This document shows, piece by piece, positions 1 to 11,487 of a DNA stretch of 64,000 nucleotides. Made by a program: the position numbers and the translations under genes. Under the pieces are notes generated by a model that saw nothing but the letters and a program-made list of their open reading frames with translations, searched no databases and was not told where the DNA came from. Numbering within the stretch: the first letter of the stretch is position 1; every line of letters starts with the position of its first letter. Origin of the DNA: Oceanobacter mangrovi. Its GTDB lineage: Bacteria; Pseudomonadota; Gammaproteobacteria; Pseudomonadales; Oceanobacteraceae. The stretch spans positions 124,001 to 188,000 of the forward strand of contig NZ_JAHXZR010000008.1 in the NCBI RefSeq assembly GCF_019740315.1, written 5' to 3'.

Positions 1-953
1 AGCTGTTTAAATCTTGCGGCGTTGCGACGCCACAGTTGGGCTGGCATATGTGATGTGCCGGAGGCGTAAACGCCTGGTTCATCAATAGAATTCGTTACCA
101 GTGTCATACCCATGATATGAACACCGTCAGCCAGCGTCAGGTGCCCTGCCAAGCCGGCACCGCCAGCGATGGTGCAGTGTTTACCAACTTTGGTGCTACC
201 TGCCAGACCGGCACAACCCGCCATTGCACTACCTTCGCCGATGACGCAGTTGTGGGCAATCTGGATCAGGTTATCAATGATCACGTGATCTTCGATCACA
301 GTGTCTTCGAGTGCACCACGGTCAATACAGGTATTGGCACCGATTTCGACATCGTTACCAACTCTGACACTGCCTAACTGGGCAATACGTTCCCAACGCC
401 CCTTGTTTGGCGCGTAACCGAACCCATCACCACCAATAACGGTGCCGGATTGTACTCGAACCCGATCACCAAGTGTTACCTGATAATAGAGAGTAACGTT
501 GGCATTCAACACACAGTTGTCGCCAATGACACAGTGATCACCGATCACACATCCTGCACCGATTTCAGTATCGGCGCCAATTCGGCAACCCTTGCCAATC
601 ACGGCATTGGCACCGATTGAAACGCCCTCGCCGAGCACCACATCATCTTCAATCACAGCACGTGGATGAATCTGTCGGGTCGCTGCCGGACGGTTATCAA
701 ACAACTGGGTGGTACGGGCAAATGCCAGGTACGGGTCCGCAACCACCAATGCCGCCGAAACGACTTCATCAGCCAGGTCTGCACGCACCATCACGGCACT
801 GGCGGCAGTCGTTGCCAGCTCGGACCGATAGGCCGGGTCTGACAGAAAGGCGACCTGCCCATCCGTCGCACTACCAAGAGGAGCCACGCCCCGGATCATG
901 GTGGTGCCGTCGCCACGCAGCTCGGCACCCAGATGAGTAGCCAGCTCGGCCAA
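1..953 (-). CDS. lpxD: UDP-3-O-acylglucosamine N-acyltransferase LpxD (3' end outside window)
   Basis: LpxD N-acylates UDP-3-O-acylglucosamine with 3-hydroxyacyl-ACP in lipid A synthesis (cytoplasm, trimer). The frame reads LAELATHLGAELRGD at the N-terminus, then a long run of left-handed beta-helix hexapeptides (IGANAVIGKGCRIG), the conserved GTVIGGDGFGYAP segment and the catalytic-His motif QIAHN at residue 234. The C-terminal 20 or so residues lie beyond the left edge. The start is odd: this frame has no ATG. It follows the skp stop in the same frame, and the only usual start is TTG at 953. An ATG at 966 would give the expected MELSLAELA if one base of GGAAACTG were absent, so a one-base frameshift or a TTG start must be assumed. 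It is the last visible gene of the bamA-skp-lpxD run. Confidence 0.9.
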   Translation of the reverse strand, partial: MAELATHLGAELRGDGTTMIRGVAPLGSATDGQVAFLSDPAYRSELATTAASAVMVRADLADEVVSAALVVADPYLAFARTTQLFDNRPAATRQIHPRAVIEDDVVLGEGVSIGANAVIGKGCRIGADTEIGAGCVIGDHCVIGDNCVLNANVTLYYQVTLGDRVRVQSGTVIGGDGFGYAPNKGRWERIAQLGSVRVGNDVEIGANTCIDRGALEDTVIEDHVIIDNLIQIAHNCVIGEGSAMAGCAGLAGSTKVGKHCTIAGGAGLAGHLTLADGVHIMGMTLVTNSIDEPGVYASGTSHMPAQLWRRNAARFKQ

Positions 954-997
954 ACTCAGTTCCATACTATTGTCCATACGAACTTGATGATCGAAAA

Positions 998-1489
998 TTA
1001 TTTAGCGTTCAGTCGCTCAAGCAGCACTTTGGTGAGGTCGGCTGACGGATGGCTGTAAACAACGGCACCGGCTTGCAGTACGACGTCGTATTTGCCTTCT
1101 TCAATGATCGACTTCAGCTTTTCTTCCAGTGATGGCAACTTGGAACGGAAGAACCCCTGACGCCATTGCTGGTCCTGCTTTTGCAGCTTGTCCAGGTAGA
1201 ACTGACGCTCACGGGCTTTTTCATCATAGTCGGAAGCCAGCTTGTTGAGTTCATCCTGGCCCATGATGTCACCGTCCTTATCCTTCTTCTCTTTCAGAGC
1301 CATCATGGCATCTTCCAGTGAACGAACCTTGCCAATGGCCTCAGCATTGTCGTCTTCGAATTTTTTGGCGGCGGCCTTGGCTTCATCAGACAGGAACAGG
1401 GCGCGTTCCATATCTACCACGGCAACCTTGGTTTCGGCCAGCGCCAGTGGCGAGACCAGTGCAATCAACATCAAAAATACAATACGCAT
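998..1489 (-). CDS. skp: Periplasmic chaperone Skp/OmpH
   Basis: Skp is a trimeric periplasmic holdase that carries unfolded outer-membrane proteins from SecYEG to the BAM complex. The 163-residue product starts with a typical signal peptide ending LVSPLALA, then VAVVDMERALF, the conserved Skp core strand. A long, charged, alanine-rich helical section (about residues 35-115) would form the tentacle coiled coil, and a C-terminal strand follows (YDVVLQAGAVVY). An AGGAG lies 7 bases before the ATG. It sits between bamA, whose main clients it delivers, and lpxD, the usual gammaproteobacterial order. Confidence 0.93.
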   Translation of the reverse strand: MRIVFLMLIALVSPLALAETKVAVVDMERALFLSDEAKAAAKKFEDDNAEAIGKVRSLEDAMMALKEKKDKDGDIMGQDELNKLASDYDEKARERQFYLDKLQKQDQQWRQGFFRSKLPSLEEKLKSIIEEGKYDVVLQAGAVVYSHPSADLTKVLLERLNAK

Positions 1490-1525
1490 CCCATTGCTCC
1501 TGAATTGGAAGTCTAAAAATGGCTA

Positions 1526-4084
1526 TCAGAATACCTGACCAAGAGAGAACTCGAAGCCTTCAGTCTTGTCATTCCGCTGATCATTCAGCGGGATTGAATA
1601 TACAAATGTCAGTGGCCCGATAGCGGTAATCCAGGTCAGGCTGACACCGGTACTCATCCGGATATCGTTAAGATTCACACCGGTTTCGCAATACGGATGC
1701 GAGGTCAGTGACGGAATATCTTCGTCATACGGGCTGTAGCAGTAGTCGGTAAAGGTATTACCGGCGTCGAAGAACACCAGGCTCCGTACTGAGCTTTGAT
1801 CTTCAATAAACGGCAACGGAAATATCAGCTCCAGTGAGCTTTCAACCAAAATGTTACCACCCAGAGCTGCCGGGGTTTCATAGTAAGCTGGCGCTGTTAC
1901 GACTGAACCATCATCGTTGGTTTTATAGACCGGCTTGTAATGATTGGAGTTGGAAACGGCGACTGCAGCACCATCGGCATCGGTCTTGTAGACGATTGAT
2001 GGAGATGAGCTGTCATACTCTGGCAGACCAAGGTTGTCGGTCTCGTACACCACATTGCCATCAGAATCGGTTTCAACCACAGGTACAGCAGTGTATTCCG
2101 GCAGACCTTTTGGCCCCAGACTGTTGCTCTGATAACCGCGAATGGAACCCAGACCACCAGAACGATAGTTCTTGAAGAATGGCAAACGGCTGAGGTTACC
2201 GTAACCATTGCCATAACCCAATTCGGTACGAATACGGAATGACCACTCATCTGCCAGCGGGAAATAGTAGTTGGCGGTATAGCCCAGCTTGTAACTGGTC
2301 AGGTCACTGCCCGGCACACCAATGTCCACCGACAGTTTCTGCTCCATACCAGCGGTTGGGAACATGCCCTTGTTGAGGCCGTTATAACGCCAGTTCAGAC
2401 CAACGGAATACTCATCAAAGGTATCGCCCTGCTCGTCCATGAACTCAATGATTTCAGCAGGTACTGTTGAGCCTTCAAACATCTTGGTATTGGTATACCC
2501 CACCGACGCCGACAAACGCTGACGACTGGAAATCGGATAACCAAAAGTCACGTTACCGCCCTTGCTGTTGGTCTGGTAATCACTGACCGTGCTCAGGCTC
2601 TTGTAGTCAGTTTCGCGATAGAACAGGTTGTAACCACGGCTGACGCCATCAATGGTGTAGTACGGGTTGTAGTAGGAGAAGTTGTACGACTGGGTAGTAT
2701 CGTTCTTCTGCACACTCAGACTCATGCGGTTACCCGTGCCGAGGAAGTTGTTCTGGCTGACACTGGCCCCCAGAATCATGCCACTGCCACCAGCGTAACC
2801 GATGTTGAAGTTGAGGCTACCGTTAAGCTGTTCTTCAACGTTGTAGTTAACGTCGATCAGATCATCCTCGCCAGGAACCGCCGGAGTTTCAACGGTAACG
2901 GTTTTAAAGAAGCCCAGCTGATTCAGTCGGTTCTTGCCAGACTCAATCTTTTCGGTCGACGCCCAGCCACCTTCCATCTGCACCATTTCACGACGCAATA
3001 CTTCATCTTCAGTATTGTCGTTACCACTGAAATTCACGCTGCGAACATAGGTGCGACGACCAGGTTCCACAAAGAAGGTAATATCAACTTCCAGCGCCTC
3101 GTCATCCGGCTTCGGATTGCCGTCAACCTTGGCAAAGGTATAACCATCGTTACCCAGCCGACGAATCATGGATTCGCTGCTATCAACCACCTTGCGACGG
3201 GAGAACACATCGCCGGATTTGATTTGATACAGCTTGGTGAACTCTTCTTCATCCAGTTTAAGGTTACCGGCCAGATTGATGTTACGGATATGGTAGACCT
3301 CGCCTTCCGACACACTGATGGTGATGTAAACCCCATCCTTGCCTGGCGCCAGTGCGACCTGAGTGGATTCGATGTTAAAGCGCAGATAACCACGGTCGTA
3401 ATACCAGGAACGCAGGGTTTCCTGGTCGGCCGCCAGCTTCTCACGGGAATACTTGTTGTCACCAGCGTACCAGGACCAGAAATTACTTTCCTGCAACGAC
3501 AATTGTTTCAGCAGTTGCTCATCACTGAACGCCTTGTTACCCACGATGTTGATGTGGGCAATGCTGGCAACATTTCCTTCATCAATCTTGATTTTGAGGC
3601 TGACGCGGTTGCGCGGCAACGCGGTTACTTCGGTATTGATATCAGCGTCATAACGACCCTGAATCACATACTGGCGCTCCAGTTCCAGCGCGATGCGATC
3701 CAGCGTTGAACGCTTGAATACCATGCCTTCGGACAGGCCGGCATTTTTCAGCGAATCCAGCAGAGCGTCATCGGGAATGGCGGAGTTACCATCGAGATCA
3801 ATGGTGGTGATGGTTGGCAATTCAACCAGCTGAAAAATCAGCACATTGCCATCACGATAGAGTTTGACGTCGTTGAACAAACCACTGGCAAACAGACGGT
3901 GAGACACTTCCGACAGCCGACTGGAATCAACCGAATCTCCTACCGCAATTGGCAGGCGCTCGAAAACAGTACCGGCAGACACCCGCTGCAGGCCTTCGAG
4001 GCGAATATCTTCAACAACAAACGAATCGGCTACGGCAACGGAAGAAACCAGCCCCAGCAACAGGGTCAAAAACAGCGAGCGCAT
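1526..4084 (-). CDS. bamA: Outer membrane protein assembly factor BamA
   Basis: BamA is the Omp85 core of the BAM machine that folds beta-barrels into the outer membrane. The 852-residue protein has a signal peptide (LLGLVSSVAVA), five POTRA repeats (about residues 22-420; the first begins FVVEDIRLEGLQRVS) and a 16-stranded barrel ending in FSLGQVF with the terminal aromatic. The Omp85 hallmark in loop 6 reads IRGYQ near residue 650 (VRGF in Escherichia coli). Loop 6 is strongly enlarged: about 90 residues separate RGYQ from the next strand, roughly twice the E. coli distance, and it contains three degenerate repeats with T[DN]xDG cores. The ATG has no good Shine-Dalgarno match, so translation may be coupled to rseP. 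Confidence 0.97.
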   Translation of the reverse strand: MRSLFLTLLLGLVSSVAVADSFVVEDIRLEGLQRVSAGTVFERLPIAVGDSVDSSRLSEVSHRLFASGLFNDVKLYRDGNVLIFQLVELPTITTIDLDGNSAIPDDALLDSLKNAGLSEGMVFKRSTLDRIALELERQYVIQGRYDADINTEVTALPRNRVSLKIKIDEGNVASIAHINIVGNKAFSDEQLLKQLSLQESNFWSWYAGDNKYSREKLAADQETLRSWYYDRGYLRFNIESTQVALAPGKDGVYITISVSEGEVYHIRNINLAGNLKLDEEEFTKLYQIKSGDVFSRRKVVDSSESMIRRLGNDGYTFAKVDGNPKPDDEALEVDITFFVEPGRRTYVRSVNFSGNDNTEDEVLRREMVQMEGGWASTEKIESGKNRLNQLGFFKTVTVETPAVPGEDDLIDVNYNVEEQLNGSLNFNIGYAGGSGMILGASVSQNNFLGTGNRMSLSVQKNDTTQSYNFSYYNPYYTIDGVSRGYNLFYRETDYKSLSTVSDYQTNSKGGNVTFGYPISSRQRLSASVGYTNTKMFEGSTVPAEIIEFMDEQGDTFDEYSVGLNWRYNGLNKGMFPTAGMEQKLSVDIGVPGSDLTSYKLGYTANYYFPLADEWSFRIRTELGYGNGYGNLSRLPFFKNYRSGGLGSIRGYQSNSLGPKGLPEYTAVPVVETDSDGNVVYETDNLGLPEYDSSSPSIVYKTDADGAAVAVSNSNHYKPVYKTNDDGSVVTAPAYYETPAALGGNILVESSLELIFPLPFIEDQSSVRSLVFFDAGNTFTDYCYSPYDEDIPSLTSHPYCETGVNLNDIRMSTGVSLTWITAIGPLTFVYSIPLNDQRNDKTEGFEFSLGQVF

Positions 4085-4111
4085 GAAATACGTAAATCCA
4101 GTTCAGAGGCC

Positions 4112-5448
4112 TTAGAGCCTGCCAATATCGTTATAAAAAGCTACTGCCATCAGGCTGAACAGCAAAAAGACTCCCACCTGCATGGCGACAGACTGAATGC
4201 GCTCCGGAAGCGGTTTGCCCAGCACACCTTCAATGGTGTTGAAGACAATATGACCACCATCCAGCATAGGCACAGGCAAAAGGTTCAGCACTCCGAGTGA
4301 AACACTCAACAAAGCGAGGAACTGAACAAAGGATTCCAGCCCGCCAGAGGCTGAAGCGCCGGCTACTTTAGCAATCGTGATTGGGCCGCTCAAGTTCTTT
4401 ACCGAAAGATCACCAACAACCATTTTGCGGAGAGAATCCAGTGTAAAAACAATGAGATCCCAGGTTTTTGAACAGGCTTTCAGAAACGCAGAAAAGGGAT
4501 CCAGCGAGCTGCTGGCAAGCCAATCTGAGGGAATTTCCGGCTGCTGGGCAGCCACTCCGGCAAAACCACTCTTACTGCCATCGGCCAGCTCACGGGTACG
4601 TGGTGTCAGATCGATATGCAAACGAATACCGCTGCGTTCAATCTCCAGATCCAGAGTTTGGCCAGCACTTTGCTGCACCAACTCGACCCAGTCGTACCAG
4701 TCGCCAATCGCAATGCCATTGGCGTTGAGAACCTTGTCGCCCGGCTGTAAACCAGCGGCCTCGGCAGCACTGTCCTCAACGATGGAACCCACGACTGCCG
4801 GAACCTGCAACTGCGGCGGAATCAGCCCCAGCGAACCAATCATGTCGGGCTGATCGGTATCTGAAAGCCAGTGACTGATCGGTAACGATACTTCCCGGGT
4901 CAACTGGTTATGGTCCTGCAGCGTCAGGCTGATACTGCCGGACTCACCCAGACGGCTGATCAAGCGCCAGCTGACATCTTCCCACGTTGCGGTGGCACTG
5001 CCGTCAACAGCAACGATCTGCTCCCCTGCACGTACACCGGCAGCCGCAGCGACACTGTTCTCTGGTACCGAGCCGATCTGGGAAATAACCCCGGTAGTGC
5101 CAGCCGTAAACAAGGCCCAGTACGCCAGCACAGCAAAGATAAAATTGGCAAACGGACCCGCGGCAGCAATGAAATTACGCTGGGCGACGGATTTGGCGTT
5201 AAAGCTTTCTGAGCGGAGTTCTTCCGGCACATCGCCTTCACGTTCATCCAGCATCTTGACGTAGCCACCCAGTGGCAGTGGTGCCACCGAATATTCAGTT
5301 CCCAGCTTGTCGCGTACCGAAAACAGCGGTTTGCCAAAGCCAACGGAAAACCTCAGTACCTTGACCCCACTGCGGCGGGCGGCCCAAAAATGACCATATT
5401 CATGAATAACCACCAGAATACTGATGGCCACGATGAACCAGATTAGCG

Positions 5449-5452
<4 letters not shown>
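4112..5452 (-). CDS. rseP: Site-2 intramembrane zinc protease RseP
   Basis: RseP cleaves anti-sigma factor RseA within the membrane after DegS, releasing sigma-E, and clears signal-peptide remnants. The 446-residue protein has the metalloprotease motif HEYGH at residues 18-22 in the first membrane segment, two tandem PDZ domains in the periplasmic part (about 115-300), and the second metal-binding motif [12 protein letters not shown] near residue 390. The start is GTG, overlapping the dxr stop as GTGA, so the two are translationally coupled. Its place just upstream of bamA ties envelope-stress signalling to barrel assembly, as in related bacteria. Confidence 0.95.
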
Positions 5453-6638
<1,186 letters not shown>

Positions 6639-6642
<4 letters not shown>

Positions 6643-7484
6643 TTGGCGAATCCCCAGTCGAGCAGGTAAATACACAGAGCAAAGACGGGCACAGCTGCCG
6701 CCATGCTATCGATGCGATCCAGCACACCACCATGACCCGGCAATAGTGAAGAGCTGTCCTTGATACCACGATGACGCTTCATCATGCTTTCAACCAGATC
6801 GCCCAGCACGGAAACCACCATGGTCACGACGGCAATGATCACCATCTGCAGATAGTCACTGGCAGACATTGGCTGCAACCAGGTATCCAGTCCCCAGCCA
6901 AACAACAGTGCAACAACCGCCGCAGTTACCAGGCCTCCACGGAAACCAGCCCAGGATTTACCCGGACTAACGTTAGGTGCCAGTTTGGTGTTACCCCAGC
7001 GCTTGCCAGCGAAATAGGCACCGGTATCCGCACCCCAGACAATCAGCATCACAAAAACGATCAGCAATGAACTGTGTGGCTGCATCTTCAGCTGCATAAA
7101 ACCCACCCACATCGGCAGCAGCACGCAAAGCCCCAGCATGGCGCGGATGGGTCGTGAACTCCACCAGGCGGTACCTTGTGGATAACGCCGCACCAATGCA
7201 AAGGCGATCACCCACCAGAAGGCTCCGACGAGCAGGAAATAAACCACCACGGAAGGGAAAAAATAATAGGCCCGGGCGGTAATATAGAGGCAGACGAACA
7301 CCATAAAGGCGTATCCAACCCGCCCCCATTTACGCTCATAACCGGCGATATTGGCCCATTCCCAGGCACCAAGTGTGGCAATAACGGCAATAAAAATGGC
7401 GAATTGCTTCAGCGGCAGGAAAAAGATGCCGATGATCATCAATGGCGCCAGCACCAGGGCGGTGAGAACACGCTGTTTAAACAC
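6639..7484 (-). CDS. cdsA: Phosphatidate cytidylyltransferase CdsA
   Basis: CdsA makes CDP-diacylglycerol from phosphatidic acid and CTP at the inner membrane, the branch point of phospholipid synthesis. The 281-residue protein has about eight hydrophobic segments. It carries the family signature near the C-terminus, read as [19 protein letters not shown] followed by VLDRIDS, which holds the metal-binding acidic residues. The start is GTG, inside the uppS end with an 8-base overlap, and the stop overlaps dxr. Both junctions point to coupled translation in the operon. Confidence 0.96.
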
Positions 7485-8244
7485 TGGCAGTAGCTTCCTT
7501 CAACTGATCATCGGTACGACCGAATCGGCGAGTCCGATTGGCAAAACTGTCGAGCGCCTTGCGGTATTCCGCTTCCTTGAAATCAGGCCAGAATGCCGGC
7601 GAGAAATACAACTCACTGTAGGCACACTGCCACAGCATGAAGTTGCTGATACGCTGCTCACCACCGGTACGGATCATCAAGTCCGGCGCTGGCAGATCAC
7701 TGAGCCAGGTATATTGGTGCAGGACCTGCTCATTGATATCAGCAGGATCAAGACGACCAGCCTGGACTTCTTCGGCAACCTTGCGACACGCCTGGGCAAT
7801 GTCCCATTGGCCACCGTAGTTGGCAGCAATCACCACAGTCATACCGGTGTTATTGGCAGTCAGCGCTTCGGCATCCGCAATCAGTTTCTGAATGCGGGCT
7901 GAAAAACCGGACTTGTCGCCCATCACCAGTAGCCGCAGCTTGTTACGGTGCAATCGCTTGACCTCACGCTCGAGTGCGATCGTGAAGAGTTGCATCAAGG
8001 CATTCACCTCGATCGCCGGGCGGCGCCAGTTTTCGCTGGAAAACGCGAACAGTGTCAACACTTCCACGCCAGCCCTGGCAGACACCTCTACCACGCTTTT
8101 CACCGCATCGACACCGGCCTTGTGGCCGGCGATTCCTGGCATCAGACGGGATTTTGCCCAGCGATTATTGCCATCCATAATGATGGCAACATGGCGAGGC
8201 GCGCAGCCAGCGGCTGCGCCTTTATCATCAATACTGGTAGACAT
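7477..8244 (-). CDS. uppS: Undecaprenyl diphosphate synthase UppS
   Basis: UppS is the cis-prenyltransferase that extends farnesyl diphosphate to C55 undecaprenyl diphosphate, the carrier for peptidoglycan and O-antigen. The 255-residue protein shows the family motif HVAIIMDGNNRWAKSR, with catalytic Asp in MDGN, the GVEVLTLFAFSSENWRRP segment, and the C-terminal DLMIRTGGEQRISNFMLWQ signature. It lies 7 bases after frr and overlaps cdsA by 8 bases, the classic frr-uppS-cdsA arrangement. Confidence 0.97.
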   Translation of the reverse strand: MSTSIDDKGAAAGCAPRHVAIIMDGNNRWAKSRLMPGIAGHKAGVDAVKSVVEVSARAGVEVLTLFAFSSENWRRPAIEVNALMQLFTIALEREVKRLHRNKLRLLVMGDKSGFSARIQKLIADAEALTANNTGMTVVIAANYGGQWDIAQACRKVAEEVQAGRLDPADINEQVLHQYTWLSDLPAPDLMIRTGGEQRISNFMLWQCAYSELYFSPAFWPDFKEAEYRKALDSFANRTRRFGRTDDQLKEATASV

Positions 8245-8251
8245 CTGCTAA

Positions 8252-8809
8252 TCAGACCTGCATCAGATCCTTTTCTTTCTGGGCCAGATGCTCGTCCACC
8301 TGAGCGATGTATTTGTCAGTCAGTTTCTGGATCTGGTCTTCACCGCCACGCTCTTCGTCTTCGGAAATCATTTTTTCCTTCAACAGTTCCTTGATGCTGC
8401 CATTGGCATCACGACGGATGTTGCGCACGGACACACGACCTTTTTCAGCTTCAGCACGAGCCTGCTTGATGAAATCCTTACGGGTTTCTTCAGTCAGCAT
8501 TGGCATGTGCAGGCGGATAGTGTCGCCATTGGTAGTCGGGTTCAGGCCCAGGTCAGATTTCAGAATGGCGCGTTCGATCACAGGCACCATGTTCTTTTCC
8601 CATGGGTTGATTGCCAGGGTACGGCCATCTTCAACAATGACGTTGGCAGCCTGGGCAACCGGAGTTTCAGTGCCGTAATAATCAACCTTGATATTGTCCA
8701 GGATAGCCGGATTGGCACGACCGGTACGAACGCGCTTGAAGGCTTCCAGCAAGGCAGCAACGCTTTTCTGCATGCGGTCTTCAGCGTCTTTCTTGATATC
8801 TTCGATCAT
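8252..8809 (-). CDS. frr: Ribosome recycling factor
   Basis: RRF, with EF-G, splits post-termination ribosomes. The 185-residue product has the usual length. It begins with the three-helix bundle sequence [20 protein letters not shown], includes [20 protein letters not shown], and ends with the helix [20 protein letters not shown]-like pattern typical of the family. The hinge to the small domain lies near [14 protein letters not shown]. The start ATG is 2 bases after the pyrH stop with GAGGAG upstream, so it is cotranscribed with pyrH. Confidence 0.97.
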   Translation of the reverse strand: MIEDIKKDAEDRMQKSVAALLEAFKRVRTGRANPAILDNIKVDYYGTETPVAQAANVIVEDGRTLAINPWEKNMVPVIERAILKSDLGLNPTTNGDTIRLHMPMLTEETRKDFIKQARAEAEKGRVSVRNIRRDANGSIKELLKEKMISEDEERGGEDQIQKLTDKYIAQVDEHLAQKEKDLMQV

Positions 8810-8811
8810 TA

Positions 8812-9546
8812 TTACTTCTCCTCGCTCACAATCAGGGTGCCGTCACTGCCGCCAGTAACCAGACGGGCCAGCACACCCATTTCATTCATGTCATATACAC
8901 GCAGTGGCATTTTGTGGTCCCGAGCCAGACAAATAGCAGTCAGGTCCATTACGCCAAGCTCCTTCGCCAGTACTTCCTGATAGGTCAGGGTGTCGTACTT
9001 GGTTGCCGAAGGATCTTTTTTCGGGTCGGCAGTATACACACCATCCACGTTGGTGGCTTTCATTACCACGTCAGCATTGATTTCAATACCACGCAGACAG
9101 GCTGCAGAATCAGTTGTAAAGAAAGGATTGCCGGTACCGGCAGCAAAAATAACCACGTCACCCTGATCCAGTGCCCGAATAGCACTACGACGATCATAAT
9201 GATCAACCACACCGCTCATCGGAATCGCCGACATAACACGAGTGGTAATATTGGCGCGCTCCAGCGCATCACGCATGGCCAGCGCGTTCATAACGGTCGC
9301 CAGCATGCCCATGTGATCTCCCGCCACGCGATCGAGGCCGGACTCACTCAATTTTTTGCCACGGAACAGGTTACCACCACCAATCACCAGCCCCACCTGT
9401 ACGCCGATTCCCTTCAGCTGGCCAATTTCCAGAGCCATACGATCGAGCACCTTGGGATCAATCCCGAAGTCCAGCTCACCCATCAGGGCTTCGCCGCTCA
9501 GTTTCAGAAGAATGCGTTTGTATTTGGGACTTTGTTGCTTGGACAT
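8812..9546 (-). CDS. pyrH: UMP kinase PyrH
   Basis: PyrH phosphorylates UMP to UDP; the bacterial enzyme is a hexamer of the amino-acid-kinase fold, activated by GTP and inhibited by UTP. The sequence has [15 protein letters not shown] at the N-terminus, [13 protein letters not shown] (phosphate loop), and [16 protein letters not shown] with the UMP-binding residues. I place the start at the ATG with GGAG six bases upstream (244 residues). A longer in-frame start 18 bases upstream lacks this spacing. A 10-bp-stem hairpin lies between tsf and this gene. Confidence 0.96.
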   Translation of the reverse strand: MSKQQSPKYKRILLKLSGEALMGELDFGIDPKVLDRMALEIGQLKGIGVQVGLVIGGGNLFRGKKLSESGLDRVAGDHMGMLATVMNALAMRDALERANITTRVMSAIPMSGVVDHYDRRSAIRALDQGDVVIFAAGTGNPFFTTDSAACLRGIEINADVVMKATNVDGVYTADPKKDPSATKYDTLTYQEVLAKELGVMDLTAICLARDHKMPLRVYDMNEMGVLARLVTGGSDGTLIVSEEK

Positions 9547-9583
9547 GATCGACTCCGATTCCATTTGCTTAATCTGGATACAA

Positions 9584-9607
9584 ATATGCCGGGCAAACCC
9601 GGCATAT
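9584..9607 (-). terminator. Hairpin between tsf and pyrH (weak terminator or attenuator)
   Basis: Perfect inverted repeat ATATGCCGGG / CCCGGCATAT with a 4-base loop, directly downstream of tsf. On the transcribed strand it is followed only by TTTGTATCC, so termination is probably partial and would set the tsf to pyrH expression ratio. Confidence 0.5.
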
Positions 9608-9646
9608 CAATAATCGGGACAGGGACAGGCCTGCCCCAATCAGAAA

Positions 9647-10501
9647 TCAGCCTTTCAGCTGTGCAGCTACCTCAGCAGCGAAGTCAACGTGTTCAACTTC
9701 GATACCTTCGCCAACTTCCATACGGATGAAAGCAACGATTTCCGCACCGGCTTCCTTGGCCAGCTGACCAACAGTCTGGTCTGGGTTCTTGACGAATGGC
9801 TGATCTACCAGGCTGTTCTCTTTCAGGAACTTGGAGATACGGCCAACCATCATTTTTTCAACGATGGCTTCTGGCTTGCCTTCCATATCAGGCTGAGCCT
9901 TGATGATTTCTTTCTCTTTCTCAACAACGTCTGCAGGCATGTCTTCTGCGCGAACCACACGTGGGTTGGCAGCAGTTACGTGCATGGCGATGTCTTTGGC
10001 GACTTCTTCGTTACCGCCGTTCAGGGCAACGATACAGCCAACCTTGCCGTTGGAGTGCAGGTAAGCACCAACAACACTGGATTCGATTACAGCTGGACGA
10101 CGTACAGTGATGTTTTCGCCGATCTTCTGAACCAGACCCATACGAGCTTCTTCCAGCTCGCCTTCCATCAGCTTGGCGACGTCAGTTTCACGAGTCTCTA
10201 CCAGTTTGGCAACTACTTTGTCAGCGAAGCCATTGAAGTTGGAATCACCGGCAGCGAAGTCAGTTTCAGAGTTAACTTCAACAACGAAAGCAACACCTTC
10301 CTGAACCACAATGCGCAGTTTGCCTTCAGCTGCAGTACGATCAGCTTTCTTGGCAGCTTTCAGACCAGAGTTCTTGCGCAGGTCTTCGATTGCTTTTTCG
10401 ATGTCGCCATCGTTGGCAGTCAGGGCTTTCTTACACTCCATCATGCCCAGACCGGTGCGTTCACGCAGTTCTTTAACCAGAGCGGCTGATACGTTCGCCA
10501 T
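9647..10501 (-). CDS. tsf: Elongation factor Ts
   Basis: EF-Ts is the guanine-nucleotide exchange factor of EF-Tu. The 284-residue protein starts with the UBA-like N-domain [20 protein letters not shown] and [19 protein letters not shown]. It has the [10 protein letters not shown] segment that contacts the EF-Tu Mg site region, then the dimerisation-like core and C-terminal module. A Shine-Dalgarno sequence (GAGG plus GGGATT) precedes the ATG. The gene follows rpsB after an 86-base spacer that holds a strong terminator-like hairpin, so it likely depends on read-through. Confidence 0.97.
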   Translation of the reverse strand: MANVSAALVKELRERTGLGMMECKKALTANDGDIEKAIEDLRKNSGLKAAKKADRTAAEGKLRIVVQEGVAFVVEVNSETDFAAGDSNFNGFADKVVAKLVETRETDVAKLMEGELEEARMGLVQKIGENITVRRPAVIESSVVGAYLHSNGKVGCIVALNGGNEEVAKDIAMHVTAANPRVVRAEDMPADVVEKEKEIIKAQPDMEGKPEAIVEKMMVGRISKFLKENSLVDQPFVKNPDQTVGQLAKEAGAEIVAFIRMEVGEGIEVEHVDFAAEVAAQLKG

Positions 10502-10544
10502 AATCCCAATCCTCTAAAAATACTTGTCTACAAATTCTTGCTTT

Positions 10545-10570
10545 AAAAAAAGGGGGCAAGCCCCCTTTTT
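10545..10570 (-). terminator. Intrinsic terminator/attenuator between rpsB and tsf
   Basis: GGGGG / CCCCC stem (CAAG loop) flanked by seven A on one side and five T on the other, giving a run of seven U in the rpsB transcript. Only 43 bases remain before tsf, too little for an obvious promoter, so partial read-through is the simplest explanation. An attenuator between rpsB and tsf is known in Escherichia coli. Confidence 0.8.
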
Positions 10571-10587
10571 CACGTCAGACTGCGGCG

Positions 10588-11334
10588 TTACTCTGCTGCA
10601 GCTTCTTCAGCGTCAGCGGCAACTTCAACGAAAGCATCCGCTGCAGGACCATTCTGCTGCTTGCCTTCCAGTACGGCGTCTGCAACGGCAGAAGCGTAGA
10701 TCTGGATAGCGCGGATAGCGTCGTCGTTACCAGGAATAACGAAATCAACACCGTCTGGGTTGGAGTTGGTATCAACGATACCAGCAACCGGGATACCCAG
10801 CTTGTTGGCTTCCTGAACAGCGATACGCTCGTGGTCAACGTCGATCACGAACAGCATATCTGGCAGACCACCCATTTCCTTGATACCACCGATGGAGCGT
10901 TCCAGCTTCTCCATTTCACGGCTGCGCATCAGGGCTTCTTTTTTGGTCAGCTGTTCGAAAGTACCATCGTTTTGTTGCGCTTCGAGGTCACGCAGACGAC
11001 GGATAGACTGACGGATGGTTTTGTAGTTGGTCAGCATGCCACCCAACCAGCGGTGAGCAACGAAAGGCATGTTGCAACGCTCAGCCTGCTCTTTCATGAT
11101 CTTGCCGGCAGCGCGCTTGGTACCAACAAACAGAACCTTGTTGTTACGGGCTGCAACGCCTTCAATCTGAGCCAGGGCAGCATTCATCGCTGGAACAGTG
11201 TGCTCCAGGTTGATGATGTGAATCTTGTTACGAGCACCAAAGATGTAACGACCCATCTTTGGGTTCCAGTAACGGGTCTGGTGACCGAAGTGAACACCTG
11301 CTTTCAGCAGGTCACGCATATTTACTTGTGCCAT
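10588..11334 (-). CDS. rpsB: 30S ribosomal protein S2
   Basis: S2 binds the back of the small subunit between head and body and is needed for S1 docking. The 248-residue product starts [20 protein letters not shown] and contains [20 protein letters not shown]. It also has [20 protein letters not shown], a conserved block, before an acidic, alanine-rich C-terminus ([10 protein letters not shown]). The start is the ATG with AAGG upstream; a longer in-frame start has no support from the family. First gene of the large minus-strand operon. It has a long leader with a stringent-type promoter. Confidence 0.97.
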   Translation of the reverse strand: MAQVNMRDLLKAGVHFGHQTRYWNPKMGRYIFGARNKIHIINLEHTVPAMNAALAQIEGVAARNNKVLFVGTKRAAGKIMKEQAERCNMPFVAHRWLGGMLTNYKTIRQSIRRLRDLEAQQNDGTFEQLTKKEALMRSREMEKLERSIGGIKEMGGLPDMLFVIDVDHERIAVQEANKLGIPVAGIVDTNSNPDGVDFVIPGNDDAIRAIQIYASAVADAVLEGKQQNGPAADAFVEVAADAEEAAAE

Positions 11335-11487
11335 TTTTCTTACCTTGATAATTGGGTTAGGCCTCCACATACCCAGAGACTCGACTGCTTGCGAACAAAC
11401 AGCACCCCGAGACGCCGTTGCGGTACGTGTGTGTGTTGTATGCCGGTGCAGGGTCAGTTACCTGCCCTGTCCGTACAAGAATTTCAG

